From the NCBI RefSeq assembly GCF_000576595.1, contig NZ_AWSA01000016.1:1-64000 (forward strand): DNA of 64,000 bases, read 5' to 3'. The first letter of the stretch is position 1, and every line of letters begins with the position of its first letter. The notes below the pieces were generated by a model. It made no database searches. It saw only the letters and a program-made list of their open reading frames with translations, and had not been told where the DNA came from. The position numbers were made by a program, and so were the translations under genes. Positions 49,089-58,007 of this stretch are shown piece by piece. The stretch comes from Intrasporangium oryzae NRRL B-24470. Lineage in GTDB: Bacteria > Actinomycetota > Actinomycetes > Actinomycetales > Dermatophilaceae.

Positions 49089-50306
49089 GTGTCCAAGCGT
49101 TGGAGCCTCGCTCTCGCGAGTGCCATGATCACCCTCTCCGTCGCGGCGTGCGGCAGCCCGGGCCAGCCCGGCGCGGCTCCCGGGGGCGACGGCACGGCAG
49201 CGGGGACCGGCGGTTCTGCGCCGTACAAGGTGGGCCTCGTCTACTCGAAGTCCGGGCCGCTCGCGACCTACGGCGAGCAGTACCGGCAGGGACTGACGGC
49301 CGGCATCGACTACGCGACGAAGGGCACCGGCGCCGTCGCCGGTCACCCCATCGAGATCACCGAGCAGGACGACGCGGGAGACCCGGCAAAGGCCGTCGCC
49401 GCGGCGACGGACCTCATCGGCCAGGGCAGCAAGATCATCGCGGGATCGACCGCGTCCGGCGTCGCGTTGCAGGTCGCCCCGCTCGCCAAGGACAACAAGG
49501 TGCTCTTCATCTCCGGCCCGGCCGCCGCCGACAAGGTGACCGGCGCGAACAGGTACACCTTCCGCTCCGGCCGCCAGACCTACCAGGACATCGCGACGGC
49601 CGGGTCGATGCTCGGTGACGTCAACGGCAAGAAGGTCACCGTGCTCGCCCAGGACAGCGCCTTCGGTCAGGCCAACGTCGCCGGCGTCACGGCAATCCTC
49701 GGGGCCAAGGGCGCGAAGGTCGACTCGGTGCTCGTGCCGGCGGCCGCCACCGACCTGACGCCCTTCGCGACGAAGATCAAGGGCTCGGCTCCCGACCTGC
49801 TCTTCGTGGCCTGGGCCGGCGCCAACGCCACAGCCATGTGGACCACCCTCGGCCAGCAGGGCGTCTTCGACAAGACCAAGGTCGTCACGGGGCTCGACAT
49901 CAAGCCGACGCACGCGCTCTTCGGTGCATCCGGCACGAAGATCAGCTTCCTCTCGCACTTCTTCGAGGGAGCCGCCGACAACGCCGCCTACCGGGCGCTC
50001 GACGCCGGCCTCAAGAAGCAGGGGGCGACGGTCGACCTCTTCACCAACGACGGGTTCGTCGCCGGCCAGATGATCGTCCACGCGCTCGAGGCGAGCGGGA
50101 CCGACACGGACGCGATGGTCAAGGCGCTCGAGGGGTGGTCGTTCGAGGGCCCGAAGGGCCAGATGCAGATTCGCGCCGAGGACCACGCGCTCCTGCAGCC
50201 GATGTTCACGGCCTCGCTCACGAAGCAGGGTGCGACCTTCGTCCCGCAGCGGGTCAACACCCTCGACCCGGCCGCCGTCGCACCCCCGGTCACGCCGTTC
50301 CAGTGA
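49089..50306 (+). CDS. branched-chain-type ABC transporter substrate-binding lipoprotein
   Basis: 405 residues. A lipoprotein signal with lipobox LSVAAC (cysteine at about residue 21), then a periplasmic-binding type 1 fold (VGLVYSKSGPLATYGEQYRQGL ... QDDAGDPAKAVAAATDLI). The LivJ/LivK family binds branched-chain amino acids, amides, urea, aromatic acids and others; the ligand is unknown here. GAGGTGGAGG lies seven bases before the GTG. It heads a six-gene operon in which every junction overlaps by four bases. Confidence 0.88.
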   Translation: MSKRWSLALASAMITLSVAACGSPGQPGAAPGGDGTAAGTGGSAPYKVGLVYSKSGPLATYGEQYRQGLTAGIDYATKGTGAVAGHPIEITEQDDAGDPAKAVAAATDLIGQGSKIIAGSTASGVALQVAPLAKDNKVLFISGPAAADKVTGANRYTFRSGRQTYQDIATAGSMLGDVNGKKVTVLAQDSAFGQANVAGVTAILGAKGAKVDSVLVPAAATDLTPFATKIKGSAPDLLFVAWAGANATAMWTTLGQQGVFDKTKVVTGLDIKPTHALFGASGTKISFLSHFFEGAADNAAYRALDAGLKKQGATVDLFTNDGFVAGQMIVHALEASGTDTDAMVKALEGWSFEGPKGQMQIRAEDHALLQPMFTASLTKQGATFVPQRVNTLDPAAVAPPVTPFQ

Positions 50307-51037
50307 TCGAGGCGAACCACGTCGGCTGGAAGGTCGGCGGAGCACGGATCCTCGAGGACGTGTCCCTGACCGTCGGGGCCGGTGAGCTGCTCGGCATCAT
50401 CGGCCCCAACGGGGCGGGCAAGTCCTCGCTCGTCAACATCCTGAGCGGGGTGATCCGCCCGTCCAGCGGCCGGATCACCCTGCAGGACAGGGACGTCACG
50501 CGGGCGAGCGCGACCCGGCGGGCCCGGCTCGGGCTGTCGCGCTCGTTCCAGACCTCGGCGCTCTTCGACGGCCTCAGCGCCGGTGAGAACGTCCGCCTCG
50601 CGATCCAGGCGAGCGGGCCGGCGCCCTTCTCGCCCTTCCGTCGGGCCGGTGCGGCCTCCGGCGCCCGCACCGAGGACCTCCTGGAGAGGGTCCGTATGCC
50701 GGGCCGCGCCACCACCCTCGCCCGCGACCTCTCGCACGGCGACCGCCGCAAGCTCGAGCTCGCGATGGCGCTCGCGTCCGAGCCGAAAGCCCTGCTGCTC
50801 GACGAGCCGATGGCGGGTGTCTCCGCGGAGGACGTCGACGGGCTCGCCGAGATCATCGGCGAGGTCCGCGACAGCGGTGTCGCCGTCGCCATGGTCGAGC
50901 ACCACATGCACGTCGTCCTCGGTCTCGCAGACCGGGTCGCCGTCCTGCACCACGGCCAGCTCCTCGCCACCGGCTCACCGTCCGAGGTGACCCGGGACGA
51001 GCTCGTCCAGCAGGCCTACCTGGGAGAAGCACTGTGA
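50303..51037 (+). CDS. ABC transporter ATP-binding protein, LivG type
   Basis: 244 residues. Walker A GPNGAGKSS (about residues 34-42), a signature motif in the variant form LSHGDRRK, Walker B ALLLDEP and the switch histidine in VAMVEHHMHVV. The LivG-type short-to-medium length and the SFQTSALFDGLSAGENV segment fit branched-chain transporters. The signature LSHGD replaces LSGGQ, which is common in LivG. The GTG start overlaps the previous stop by four bases. Confidence 0.9.
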   Translation: MIEANHVGWKVGGARILEDVSLTVGAGELLGIIGPNGAGKSSLVNILSGVIRPSSGRITLQDRDVTRASATRRARLGLSRSFQTSALFDGLSAGENVRLAIQASGPAPFSPFRRAGAASGARTEDLLERVRMPGRATTLARDLSHGDRRKLELAMALASEPKALLLDEPMAGVSAEDVDGLAEIIGEVRDSGVAVAMVEHHMHVVLGLADRVAVLHHGQLLATGSPSEVTRDELVQQAYLGEAL

Positions 51038-51813
51038 CCAGCCCCGAGACCAGCCCCGAGACCAGCGCCCGTCCGGTCGACGGCGGCCACACCGCGGTCC
51101 TCACGCCAGTCCTCACGCTCGACGACGTCCACGTCCGCTACGGCGGGTCCCACGTCCTCCAGGGGGTGACCTTCGAGGTGCCGGCCACGGGTGTGACGGC
51201 GCTGCTCGGGCGCAACGGCGTCGGCAAGACGACCACGCTCAAGGCCGTCCTCGGTCTCGCGCCACGAACCGGCTCGATCGCCGTGCGGGGCAACCCGATC
51301 GAGACTCAGGCGACCACGAGGATCGTGCGCGACGGCATCGGCTACGTGCCCGAGGACCGGGAGGTGTTCGCCGGCCTGACCGTCGACGAGAACCTCCGTC
51401 TGGTCGACCCGGAGCGCGGGATCGAGGCGCCGATCGTCCGGGACCTCTTTCCCGACCTCATCGCCCGACGCGCTCAGCGGGCCGGGACCCTCTCCGGCGG
51501 TCAGCAGCAGATGGTCTCCCTCGCCCGGGTCCTCCTGCGGGACAACACCGTCCTGCTCATCGACGAGCCGACGAAGGGCCTCGCCCCCAAGCTCGTGACG
51601 GAGGTGGCCGACGTCCTCGCCGAGGTGGCCCGGATGACGCCCATCCTCCTCGTCGAGCAGAACCTCGCCCTCGTGCGGCGGATCGCCGACACCGTCGTCG
51701 TCCTCGATGCGGGCCGGGTCGTCCACCGCGGTCGAGCCGACGCGCTCGTGGCCGATGCCGAGCTAACCCGGGGCCTTCTCGGCGTCTCGATGCGGCGGGA
51801 GGGAGCGGCATGA
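51034..51813 (+). CDS. ABC transporter ATP-binding protein, LivF type
   Basis: 259 residues. Walker A GRNGVGKTT (about residues 57-65), signature LSGGQQQM, Walker B VLLIDEP, and the LivF-typical GIGYVPEDREVFAGLTVDENL. The N-terminus carries an extra Ser-Pro-Glu-Thr repeat from a 12-base duplication. The GTG start overlaps livG by four bases. Confidence 0.9.
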   Translation: MTSPETSPETSARPVDGGHTAVLTPVLTLDDVHVRYGGSHVLQGVTFEVPATGVTALLGRNGVGKTTTLKAVLGLAPRTGSIAVRGNPIETQATTRIVRDGIGYVPEDREVFAGLTVDENLRLVDPERGIEAPIVRDLFPDLIARRAQRAGTLSGGQQQMVSLARVLLRDNTVLLIDEPTKGLAPKLVTEVADVLAEVARMTPILLVEQNLALVRRIADTVVVLDAGRVVHRGRADALVADAELTRGLLGVSMRREGAA

Positions 51814-52694
51814 GCGACTTCGTCCTGCTCGCGACGACCGGCCTCGCCCTCGGCGCCCTCTACTTCCTCGCTGCGAGCGGCCTCAGCCTCATCTACGGGC
51901 TCATGGGGGTGCTCAACTTCGCACACGGGGCGTTCATGATGGTCGGTGCGTATGCCGGTTGGCTGACGATGACGGACCTGCCCCCGAGCCTGTCGGTCGG
52001 GGTGCGCCTGCTCGTCGCGGCCGTCGTCGCCGTCGCACTGGGGGCGGCCGTCGGCGTCGTCGTCGAGGTCGTCCTCATCCGACCCCTCTACCGGCACCAC
52101 ATCCAGCAGGTGCTCGTCACGGTCGGCCTGTCCCTTGCCAGCGTCGCCGCGGCCCAGGGCATCTGGGGCGCGGACCCGAGGCCGGTCGAGAAACCCGACT
52201 GGATGAGCGGCACGACCTCGTTGCTCGGGGCCCGGCTGCCGACCGACCGCTTCGTCTACGTCGTTGCCGCCCTCGCGGTCCTCGCCGGGCTGCTCGCCCT
52301 GCTCAGGCTGACCCGCCTTGGCCTCATCATCCGGGCCGGCGTCGAGAACCGGACGATGGTCCAGGCCCTCGGCATCGACGTCCAACGGACCTTCACCATC
52401 GTCTTTGCCATCGGTGGGGCGGCGGCGGCCCTCGCCGGCATCCTCTACGCGCAGTACGCCGGGTCGGTGTCCCCGGCGCAGGGCGGGTCGCTCCTCATCT
52501 TCGCGTTCATCGTCGTCGTCATCGGGGGAATGGGCTCGATCGTCGGGACGGCGGTGGCCGCCGTCGCCGTCGGTCTCGTGCAGCAGCTCGCCAACTACTA
52601 CGCCGCGAGCGGCGTCGGCGACCTGTCCGTCGTCCTCCTCCTCGCCCTCGTGCTCCTGCTGCGTCCGACGTCCCTGAAGGGGGCCACCGCATGA
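51810..52694 (+). CDS. ABC transporter permease, LivH type
   Basis: 294 residues, about eight membrane helices. Family sequence LSLIYGLMGVLNFAHGAFMMVGAYAGW at the start and VVIGGMGSIVGTAVAAVAVG near the end are typical of LivH. It pairs with LivM to form the membrane channel. The ATG overlaps livF by four bases. Confidence 0.9.
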   Translation: MSDFVLLATTGLALGALYFLAASGLSLIYGLMGVLNFAHGAFMMVGAYAGWLTMTDLPPSLSVGVRLLVAAVVAVALGAAVGVVVEVVLIRPLYRHHIQQVLVTVGLSLASVAAAQGIWGADPRPVEKPDWMSGTTSLLGARLPTDRFVYVVAALAVLAGLLALLRLTRLGLIIRAGVENRTMVQALGIDVQRTFTIVFAIGGAAAALAGILYAQYAGSVSPAQGGSLLIFAFIVVVIGGMGSIVGTAVAAVAVGLVQQLANYYAASGVGDLSVVLLLALVLLLRPTSLKGATA

Positions 52695-53920
52695 CCTCCC
52701 CTGCGCAGTCCGGTGTGAACCCCGACGCGACGACCGAGGCGAGGCTCCGCGCGAGCTCGGTCTCGCGTGCCTCCACCGCCGCGGCCGGAGCCGCGCGCCC
52801 CGCCTCCGCAGCGTTGACGCCCGAGGCATCGGGTTCCGTGCCCTCGCCGTCGGCCACGGCGACATCCGCGCCGACGTCGTCGACGAGAGCCCAGGCCCTG
52901 GCACGCGCCGCCCTCCCGCTCGCCGTCCTCATGGTCCTCGCGTACCTGCCCTACGTGCCCACCGAGCTCCCCGGCATCCTCCCGGGGCGGGTCAACGGTC
53001 CGGGCTCGCTCCAGCTGCTCGCGACCTGCCTCGTCATGGGCGGCATCGCGCTCAGCTACGACGTCCTCTTCGGCCGGACGGGGCTGCTCAGCTTCGGCCA
53101 CGCGCTCTTCGTCGCCGCAGGCAGCTACTTGCTCACGATCTCGCTCTCGACGTGGTCCCTGCCGTTGCCGGTGGCGGTCCTCCTCGCCCTCGCCATCACG
53201 GGTGTGCTGGCCGTCGTCGTCGGTGGGATCGCCCTGCGCGTCGGGGGGATCGCGTTCGCGATGGTGACGCTCGCCTTCGCGCAGGCAGCCTCGATCGTCG
53301 TCCTGCGCAACCCCGGCGGCGTGACCGGCGGGGAGGAGGGCCTGACGCTCGAACGCGAGGCGCTGCCGTCCCTCCTCGTCGGGGTCGCCAACGCGCCCTA
53401 CCGCTACTGGCTCGCCCTCGCGTTCGTCACGGTGGCCTGGCTCGTCGTCTCGCTGCTCGTCCGGTCGCGGGCGGGCCACGCGATGGCCGCCGTCCGGGAG
53501 AACGAGACGCGGGCCTCCGTCCTCGGGCTCGGCACCTACCGGGTCAAGCTCCTCGCCATCGTCATCGGCTCCCTCCTCGGTTGCCTGGGCGGGATCGTCC
53601 ACGCCCTCGTGCTCGGCGGATCCAACCCCCACCTGACCACGTCGGAGTTCACGCTCGCCCTGCTCGTCATGGTCGTCCTGGGCGGTGCCGGCAGCACGTG
53701 GGGGGCCCTCATCGGCGGGTTCCTCTACGCGTATGCGGATGCCCGGCTCGTCGAGGTCAGCGGGTCGAGCCTGCTCGAGTCGCTTCCGCACACCATCGGC
53801 CAGGTTCTGTCACAACCCCTCTTCATCCTCGGCATCATCTTCATCGTCGTCGTCTACTTCGCCCCCTCGGGTCTCACCGGGCTCGGGGGCCGGCTCATCA
53901 GGAAGGGCAGGTCCACATGA
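52691..53920 (+). CDS. ABC transporter permease, LivM type
   Basis: 409 residues. An unusual Ala/Ser/Thr-rich extension of about 70 residues precedes the first membrane helix; the core then follows LivM (SYDVLFGRTGLLSFGHALFVAAGSY ... AVRENETRASVLGLGTYRVKLLA ... VVLGGAGSTWGALIGG). The cytoplasmic extension is longer than usual and probably disordered. The ATG overlaps livH by four bases and the hydrolase gene overlaps its end by four. Confidence 0.9.
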   Translation: MTSPAQSGVNPDATTEARLRASSVSRASTAAAGAARPASAALTPEASGSVPSPSATATSAPTSSTRAQALARAALPLAVLMVLAYLPYVPTELPGILPGRVNGPGSLQLLATCLVMGGIALSYDVLFGRTGLLSFGHALFVAAGSYLLTISLSTWSLPLPVAVLLALAITGVLAVVVGGIALRVGGIAFAMVTLAFAQAASIVVLRNPGGVTGGEEGLTLEREALPSLLVGVANAPYRYWLALAFVTVAWLVVSLLVRSRAGHAMAAVRENETRASVLGLGTYRVKLLAIVIGSLLGCLGGIVHALVLGGSNPHLTTSEFTLALLVMVVLGGAGSTWGALIGGFLYAYADARLVEVSGSSLLESLPHTIGQVLSQPLFILGIIFIVVVYFAPSGLTGLGGRLIRKGRST

Positions 53921-54858
53921 CCAGCACCAGCTCCGCCTTCGCGGTCGAGCTGCCCGAGGGCAGCCTCGCGATCCACGACCTCACCCTGGGGGTGCCCTCC
54001 GAGGACGCCCCCGTGGTGCTCGCGGTCCACGGCATCACGGCCAACGGGCTGTCGTGGCGTCGGGTCGCCGACGAGGTGGACCGCCGCCACGGCGCTGGCG
54101 CGGTGCGGTTCCTCGCACCGGACCTCCGTGGACGGGGCGACAGCCGCGCCGTCGCGGGCCCGTACGGCCTGTCGGCGCATGTCGAGGACCTCCTCTCGAT
54201 CGCCAACGTCTTCGGGACCGACCCGGTACTGGTCGGGCACTCGATGGGGGCCTTCATCGGCGCGCTCGCGCTCGCGACCCATCCCGACCGGTTCACCGGC
54301 GCGGTCCTCGTCGACGGCGGCCTCGCGTTCCGAACCCCGCCCGACCTCGACATCGACGCCACGCTGCAGACCGTCATCGGGCCGGCGATGGACCGGCTGC
54401 GGATGACGTTCGCCGACCAGGCGGCATACGTCTCCTTCTGGGAGGCACACCCGGCCCTCGGGCCGGTCCTGCGCGGATCCGCAGGCGATGCCGCTCGGCG
54501 CTACATCGCGCACGACCTCGTGGCGGACCCCGAGCACCCGGCGGAGTGGCGCAGCACGTGTGTCCTCGACGCAGTCCGGGCGGACGGGGCCGACGTCCTC
54601 GCCGACGCCGCCACGCACGGCGCAGTCCGCCGCGCGGTCGAGCTGGGGCTCCCCGTCGAGCTCGTCTGGGCCCGGCGCGGCCTGCTCGACGAGCCCCAGG
54701 GGGTCTATGACGAGACGCGCCTTGCTGCGCTGCAGGTGCCGGACGAGGTCCGGGCCACGGCGGTCGACGCGAACCACTACGACGTCATCTTCGGTGAGAG
54801 CGGCGTCACCGCGGTCGTCGACGCGATCGACCGGCAACTCGCAGCACGCACGCTCTGA
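53917..54858 (+). CDS. alpha/beta hydrolase encoded as the last gene of the ABC importer operon
   Basis: 313 residues. Oxyanion motif VHGITANG, nucleophile Ser109 in VGHSMGAF, and His287 in DANHYDVI. No signal peptide, so it acts in the cytoplasm. Its translational coupling to livM suggests it cleaves the imported compound, perhaps an ester, amide or lactone; this is inference. It is convergent with the GAF-PucR regulator gene. Confidence 0.85.
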   Translation: MTSTSSAFAVELPEGSLAIHDLTLGVPSEDAPVVLAVHGITANGLSWRRVADEVDRRHGAGAVRFLAPDLRGRGDSRAVAGPYGLSAHVEDLLSIANVFGTDPVLVGHSMGAFIGALALATHPDRFTGAVLVDGGLAFRTPPDLDIDATLQTVIGPAMDRLRMTFADQAAYVSFWEAHPALGPVLRGSAGDAARRYIAHDLVADPEHPAEWRSTCVLDAVRADGADVLADAATHGAVRRAVELGLPVELVWARRGLLDEPQGVYDETRLAALQVPDEVRATAVDANHYDVIFGESGVTAVVDAIDRQLAARTL

Positions 54859-54986
54859 CCCCCGCGCCGGTCGGCACGGGCTGCGCTTCGTGTCAGGAAC
54901 CGCCGTTCGCACAGCGGTCCCTGGCCCCAAACGCGGCCCGTGCCTCGAACCTCCGCCGGTCCGCCACCTGACTGTGGCGCCCCGGC

Positions 54987-56876
54987 TCAGCGCTGGGCCT
55001 GCAGCCGGCGCAGCTTGAGGGCGATCTGCAGCTCGAGCGACCGGTCCGGCTGCTGCCACGACTCGCCGAGCAGCGCCGTGATCCGCTCGAGCCGTTGGGA
55101 CACCGTGTTGACGTGGACGTGGAGAGCGCCGGCGGCATGCCGCGGGCTCGCCCCCGCCGCGAAGTAGGCGTCCAGGGTGCCGACGAGATCGGTCCCGCGC
55201 CGCTGGTCGTAGTCGAGCAGGGGCCCGAGGAGCCGGCGCACATAGTCGTCGACGTCGGGATCGGCACCGACGATGAGCCCGGCGAACCCAAGCTGGGTGG
55301 CGGCCGCGCCACGTCCTCGGTGGCCGAGGGCGATGAGCGCGCCGACCGTGCGCACACCCTCGAGGTGGGCCGCCGGCACTCCTGCGACGTCGGTCACCGG
55401 CCCCACCCCGGCGACCGTGACGCACGTGCGCCTGCCGATCCGGGTGGCGACCGACGTCGCGAGCGCCCCCGCGTCCGTGCCTGGCACGAGTGCCACGATG
55501 TCACCCTCGTGGGAGCCGACGAGGGCACGCTCGCCGGTTGCGGTGCTCGCCGAGAGGAGCACGGCCCGGTGTGCCGCCCGGTCCTCGCCCCGCAGGACGA
55601 GGAGACAGAACGGGGCGCGAGGGTCGAACCCCGCCGCGCGTGCGACCTGCATCCGCTCCTCGACGGTGCCGCGCCCGGTGACGAGGTCGGAGACGACCCG
55701 GTTGCGGGCCGACTGACGAGCGTCGGCCGCGTTGCGCTCGAAGAGCAGCACGAGCGCCGTGACGACACCGGCGCGCTCGACCGTCCGCTGGTCGGAGTCG
55801 CTCAGGTGGCCCAGGCCACCGACGTAGATCGTGCCGAGGCGCTCGCGGGCCGCCGTGATCGTCACGGCGTAGACGCCGTCGCGCTCGACGAGCCGTCCGG
55901 TGTCGAAGTCGGGGACGGAGTCGAGTGCGGCGAACGGGTTGGCGCCCGACGGCCCCTCGGCGGGCGCCGGACCGTACGCGCTGCGACGCGTGCCGTTCTC
56001 GTCGACGAGGACGGCCCAGCCGCCGAGCAGCTCCCCGAGGGCATGGGTGATGTCGTCGACACCACCGCCGTCGAGCACGAGGGACGCGAACCGATCGTGG
56101 GCCGCGGCGGCCTTCTCGATGCCGTCGGCGTAGTGCCGGACCGTCTCGTGAGCCTCCGAGAGCGCCCGGAGGGCGTTCTCGGCATCGGCCAGGGCACGGG
56201 TCTGGACCAGGGTGACCGCGGCGAGGGTCGCAAGGTTGCCGAGGAGCGCGACCTCCTCGCGGGTGAAGGGGCGTGGTGACCGGTTCGCCGCGAAGAGCAC
56301 CCCGACGAAGTGCGACTCGACGATGAGAGGCGTCCCGCAGATCGCGATGATGCCCTCTTCGCCGACGGCCCCGTCGATGGCACTCGTGTGGCGGAAGCGG
56401 TCGTCGGACCAGTAGTCGGCCGTCCAGTACGGCTTGTGGGTCGAGGCCACGAGGCCGCCGAGACCAGCGCCGAGGGCGAGGCGCACCGACTGGAACACCG
56501 CCGAGACCGACCCGTCGGTGGCGCGCATGAACGTGTCGCCGGCCTCGGCGTCATACAGCGTGAGGTAGGCGAGGTCGGTGCGGAGCAGCGTGCGCGCTCG
56601 CCTGACGATCGCCTCGAGAACCTGGCCCGGGTCGCTCTCGGTCGCGAGCTCCCGCGCGGTGTCGAGCAGGGCCGCGAGCCCCGCCTCGCGGCGACGGTGG
56701 TCGTCGCGGACCGTGCTGATCCGCAGGGCCAGCTCGCGCGCCTCGGCGGGAGCGCTCGCGGCCGCGATCACCCCGAGCGGCGCGTCGGACGCCAGCAGCT
56801 CGAGCAGGCGCACGACTGCCGCGGTCTCGTCGGGCTCGGGATCGGGCTCGGGATCGGGCTCGGGATCGGTGGGCAC
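54987..56876 (-). CDS. GAF-domain PucR/CdaR-type transcriptional regulator
   Basis: 629 residues. An acidic Pro-Asp/Glu repeat start, a helical region, a GAF domain (about residues 75-215), a middle PucR-like domain (about 385-500) and a C-terminal PucR helix-turn-helix (HAAGALHVHVNTVSQRLERITALLG, about 590-614). Such regulators commonly activate catabolic genes, with the GAF domain sensing a small ligand. The neighbouring dehydrogenase and ABC importer are the likely targets. The start is a GTG at 56876. Confidence 0.85.
   Translation of the reverse strand: MPTDPEPDPEPDPEPDETAAVVRLLELLASDAPLGVIAAASAPAEARELALRISTVRDDHRRREAGLAALLDTARELATESDPGQVLEAIVRRARTLLRTDLAYLTLYDAEAGDTFMRATDGSVSAVFQSVRLALGAGLGGLVASTHKPYWTADYWSDDRFRHTSAIDGAVGEEGIIAICGTPLIVESHFVGVLFAANRSPRPFTREEVALLGNLATLAAVTLVQTRALADAENALRALSEAHETVRHYADGIEKAAAAHDRFASLVLDGGGVDDITHALGELLGGWAVLVDENGTRRSAYGPAPAEGPSGANPFAALDSVPDFDTGRLVERDGVYAVTITAARERLGTIYVGGLGHLSDSDQRTVERAGVVTALVLLFERNAADARQSARNRVVSDLVTGRGTVEERMQVARAAGFDPRAPFCLLVLRGEDRAAHRAVLLSASTATGERALVGSHEGDIVALVPGTDAGALATSVATRIGRRTCVTVAGVGPVTDVAGVPAAHLEGVRTVGALIALGHRGRGAAATQLGFAGLIVGADPDVDDYVRRLLGPLLDYDQRRGTDLVGTLDAYFAAGASPRHAAGALHVHVNTVSQRLERITALLGESWQQPDRSLELQIALKLRRLQAQR
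56832..56867 (-). repeat. 12-base tandem repeat at the 5' end of the PucR-type gene
   Basis: Three exact copies of GGGCTCGGGATC (+ strand) encode Asp-Pro-Glu-Pro repeats right after the start codon. The period keeps frame. Confidence 0.9.
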
Positions 56877-56924
56877 GGGCAGATCCTAGGCAGGACCGCT
56901 GGGCGGGCGGGGTTCCGGACCGGC

Positions 56925-57761
56925 TCAGTGAGCGGTCCAGCCGCCGTCCATCGCGAACGACGTGCCGTTGACCGACGCGGACGCCGGCCCGCAGAGGAAG
57001 AGCGCGAGGGCGGCGACCTCCTCCGGCTCGACGAGGCGCTTGACCGCCACCGGCGACAGCATGATCGTCTCCACGACCTCGGCAGCCGGGATACCGTGCG
57101 CGCGCGCCTGGTCGGCGACCTGCTTCTCGACGAGGGGGGTGCGCACATAGGCGGGGTTGATGCAGTTGGAGGTCACCCCACGCGGACCGCCCTCGAGGGC
57201 GACGACCTTGGAGAGCCCCTCGAGGCCGTGCTTCGCCGTCACGTAGGCCGACTTGAAGGCGCTCGCCCGCAGTCCGTGGACGCTGGAGACGTTGACGACC
57301 CGGCCCCAGCCCTGCGCGTACATGTGGGGGAGCGTCTGGCGGATGAGGCGGAAGGGGGCGACGAGCATGAGGTCGAGGATGAAGTCGATCTTCTCGAGGG
57401 GGAAGTCCTCGATGGGGCTGACGTGCTGGACACCGGCGTTGTTGACGAGGATGTCGACCTCGGTCGGCAGGGCGGCGAGCCCGTCGAGGTCCGACAGGTC
57501 GGCGGTCGTCGCCGTGATGCCCGGGCAGCGAGCGAGCTCAGCGAGACCCACCTCGTCGCGGTCGACCGCGTGGACGGCAGCGCCGGCGGCCGCCAGGGCG
57601 TGGGCGACGGCGGCCCCGATGCCGCTCGCGGCGCCCGTGACGAGGGCGGTCCGCCCGGTCAGCTCGATGCGTTCGTTGACGCGGATCGCGGCGGGTCGGG
57701 TCAGTTCGTCGGTGGCGGCATCGCGGACGTCGTCGCGAGCGGCAGTGCGGGCGTCGGCCAT
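56925..57761 (-). CDS. 3-hydroxybutyrate dehydrogenase-like short-chain dehydrogenase
   Basis: 278 residues. Classical SDR: NAD-binding TGAASGIG (about residues 42-49), NNAG, and catalytic Ser/Tyr/Lys in NVSSVHGLRASAFKSAYVTAKHG. The sequence around SAFKSAYVTAKHGLEGLSKVVALEGG and NPAYVRTPLVEKQVADQA is typical of bacterial D-3-hydroxybutyrate dehydrogenases, which oxidise 3-hydroxybutyrate to acetoacetate. An extra 30-residue N-terminus precedes the fold. It lies 48 bases upstream of the PucR-type gene on the same strand, so the two form an operon. Confidence 0.82.
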   Translation of the reverse strand: MADARTAARDDVRDAATDELTRPAAIRVNERIELTGRTALVTGAASGIGAAVAHALAAAGAAVHAVDRDEVGLAELARCPGITATTADLSDLDGLAALPTEVDILVNNAGVQHVSPIEDFPLEKIDFILDLMLVAPFRLIRQTLPHMYAQGWGRVVNVSSVHGLRASAFKSAYVTAKHGLEGLSKVVALEGGPRGVTSNCINPAYVRTPLVEKQVADQARAHGIPAAEVVETIMLSPVAVKRLVEPEEVAALALFLCGPASASVNGTSFAMDGGWTAH

Positions 57762-57868
57762 GCGGGAAGACTAGGCAGGCGGGTCGGAGCCACTCATGTG
57801 CGCCACACACACAAAACGGCCCGCCCGATGTGGGGGAGCGGCACGTGGGTCGCTGGGTCGACAAGGAG

Positions 57869-57904
57869 CCCAGCGGCATACGGACGAGGTCGTATGCCGC
57901 TGGG
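57869..57904. promoter_or_regulatory. perfect 14-bp-arm inverted repeat in the divergent dehydrogenase/hydrolase region
   Basis: CCCAGCGGCATACG (57869-57882) and its exact complement CGTATGCCGCTGGG (57891-57904) flank an 8-base spacer. Each arm contains the GGCATAC motif that recurs through the window. Lying between divergent genes, it is better placed for an operator or structural site than for a terminator. Confidence 0.7.
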
Positions 57905-57950
57905 CCGCAACGCCGTTCGCGCTTGCCCGGGCGCGGGCGGGCTGATCGCG

Positions 57951-57956
57951 TAGATT
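57951..57956 (+). promoter_or_regulatory. candidate -10 box for the S33-type hydrolase gene
   Basis: TAGATT fits TANNNT and stands out in GC-rich sequence; the ATG is at 58008 after AGGAG. No convincing -35 is seen. Confidence 0.4.
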
Positions 57957-58007
57957 CGGGGCAGAGTCCACCACCCCAGGCACCACCCAAGGCATCCAGG
58001 AGTGCGC

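Noticed and set aside
54896-54921. Hairpin as terminator between the hydrolase and the PucR-type gene
   Set aside because: Only seven of eight pairs with a ten-base loop; too weak compared with the other terminators here.
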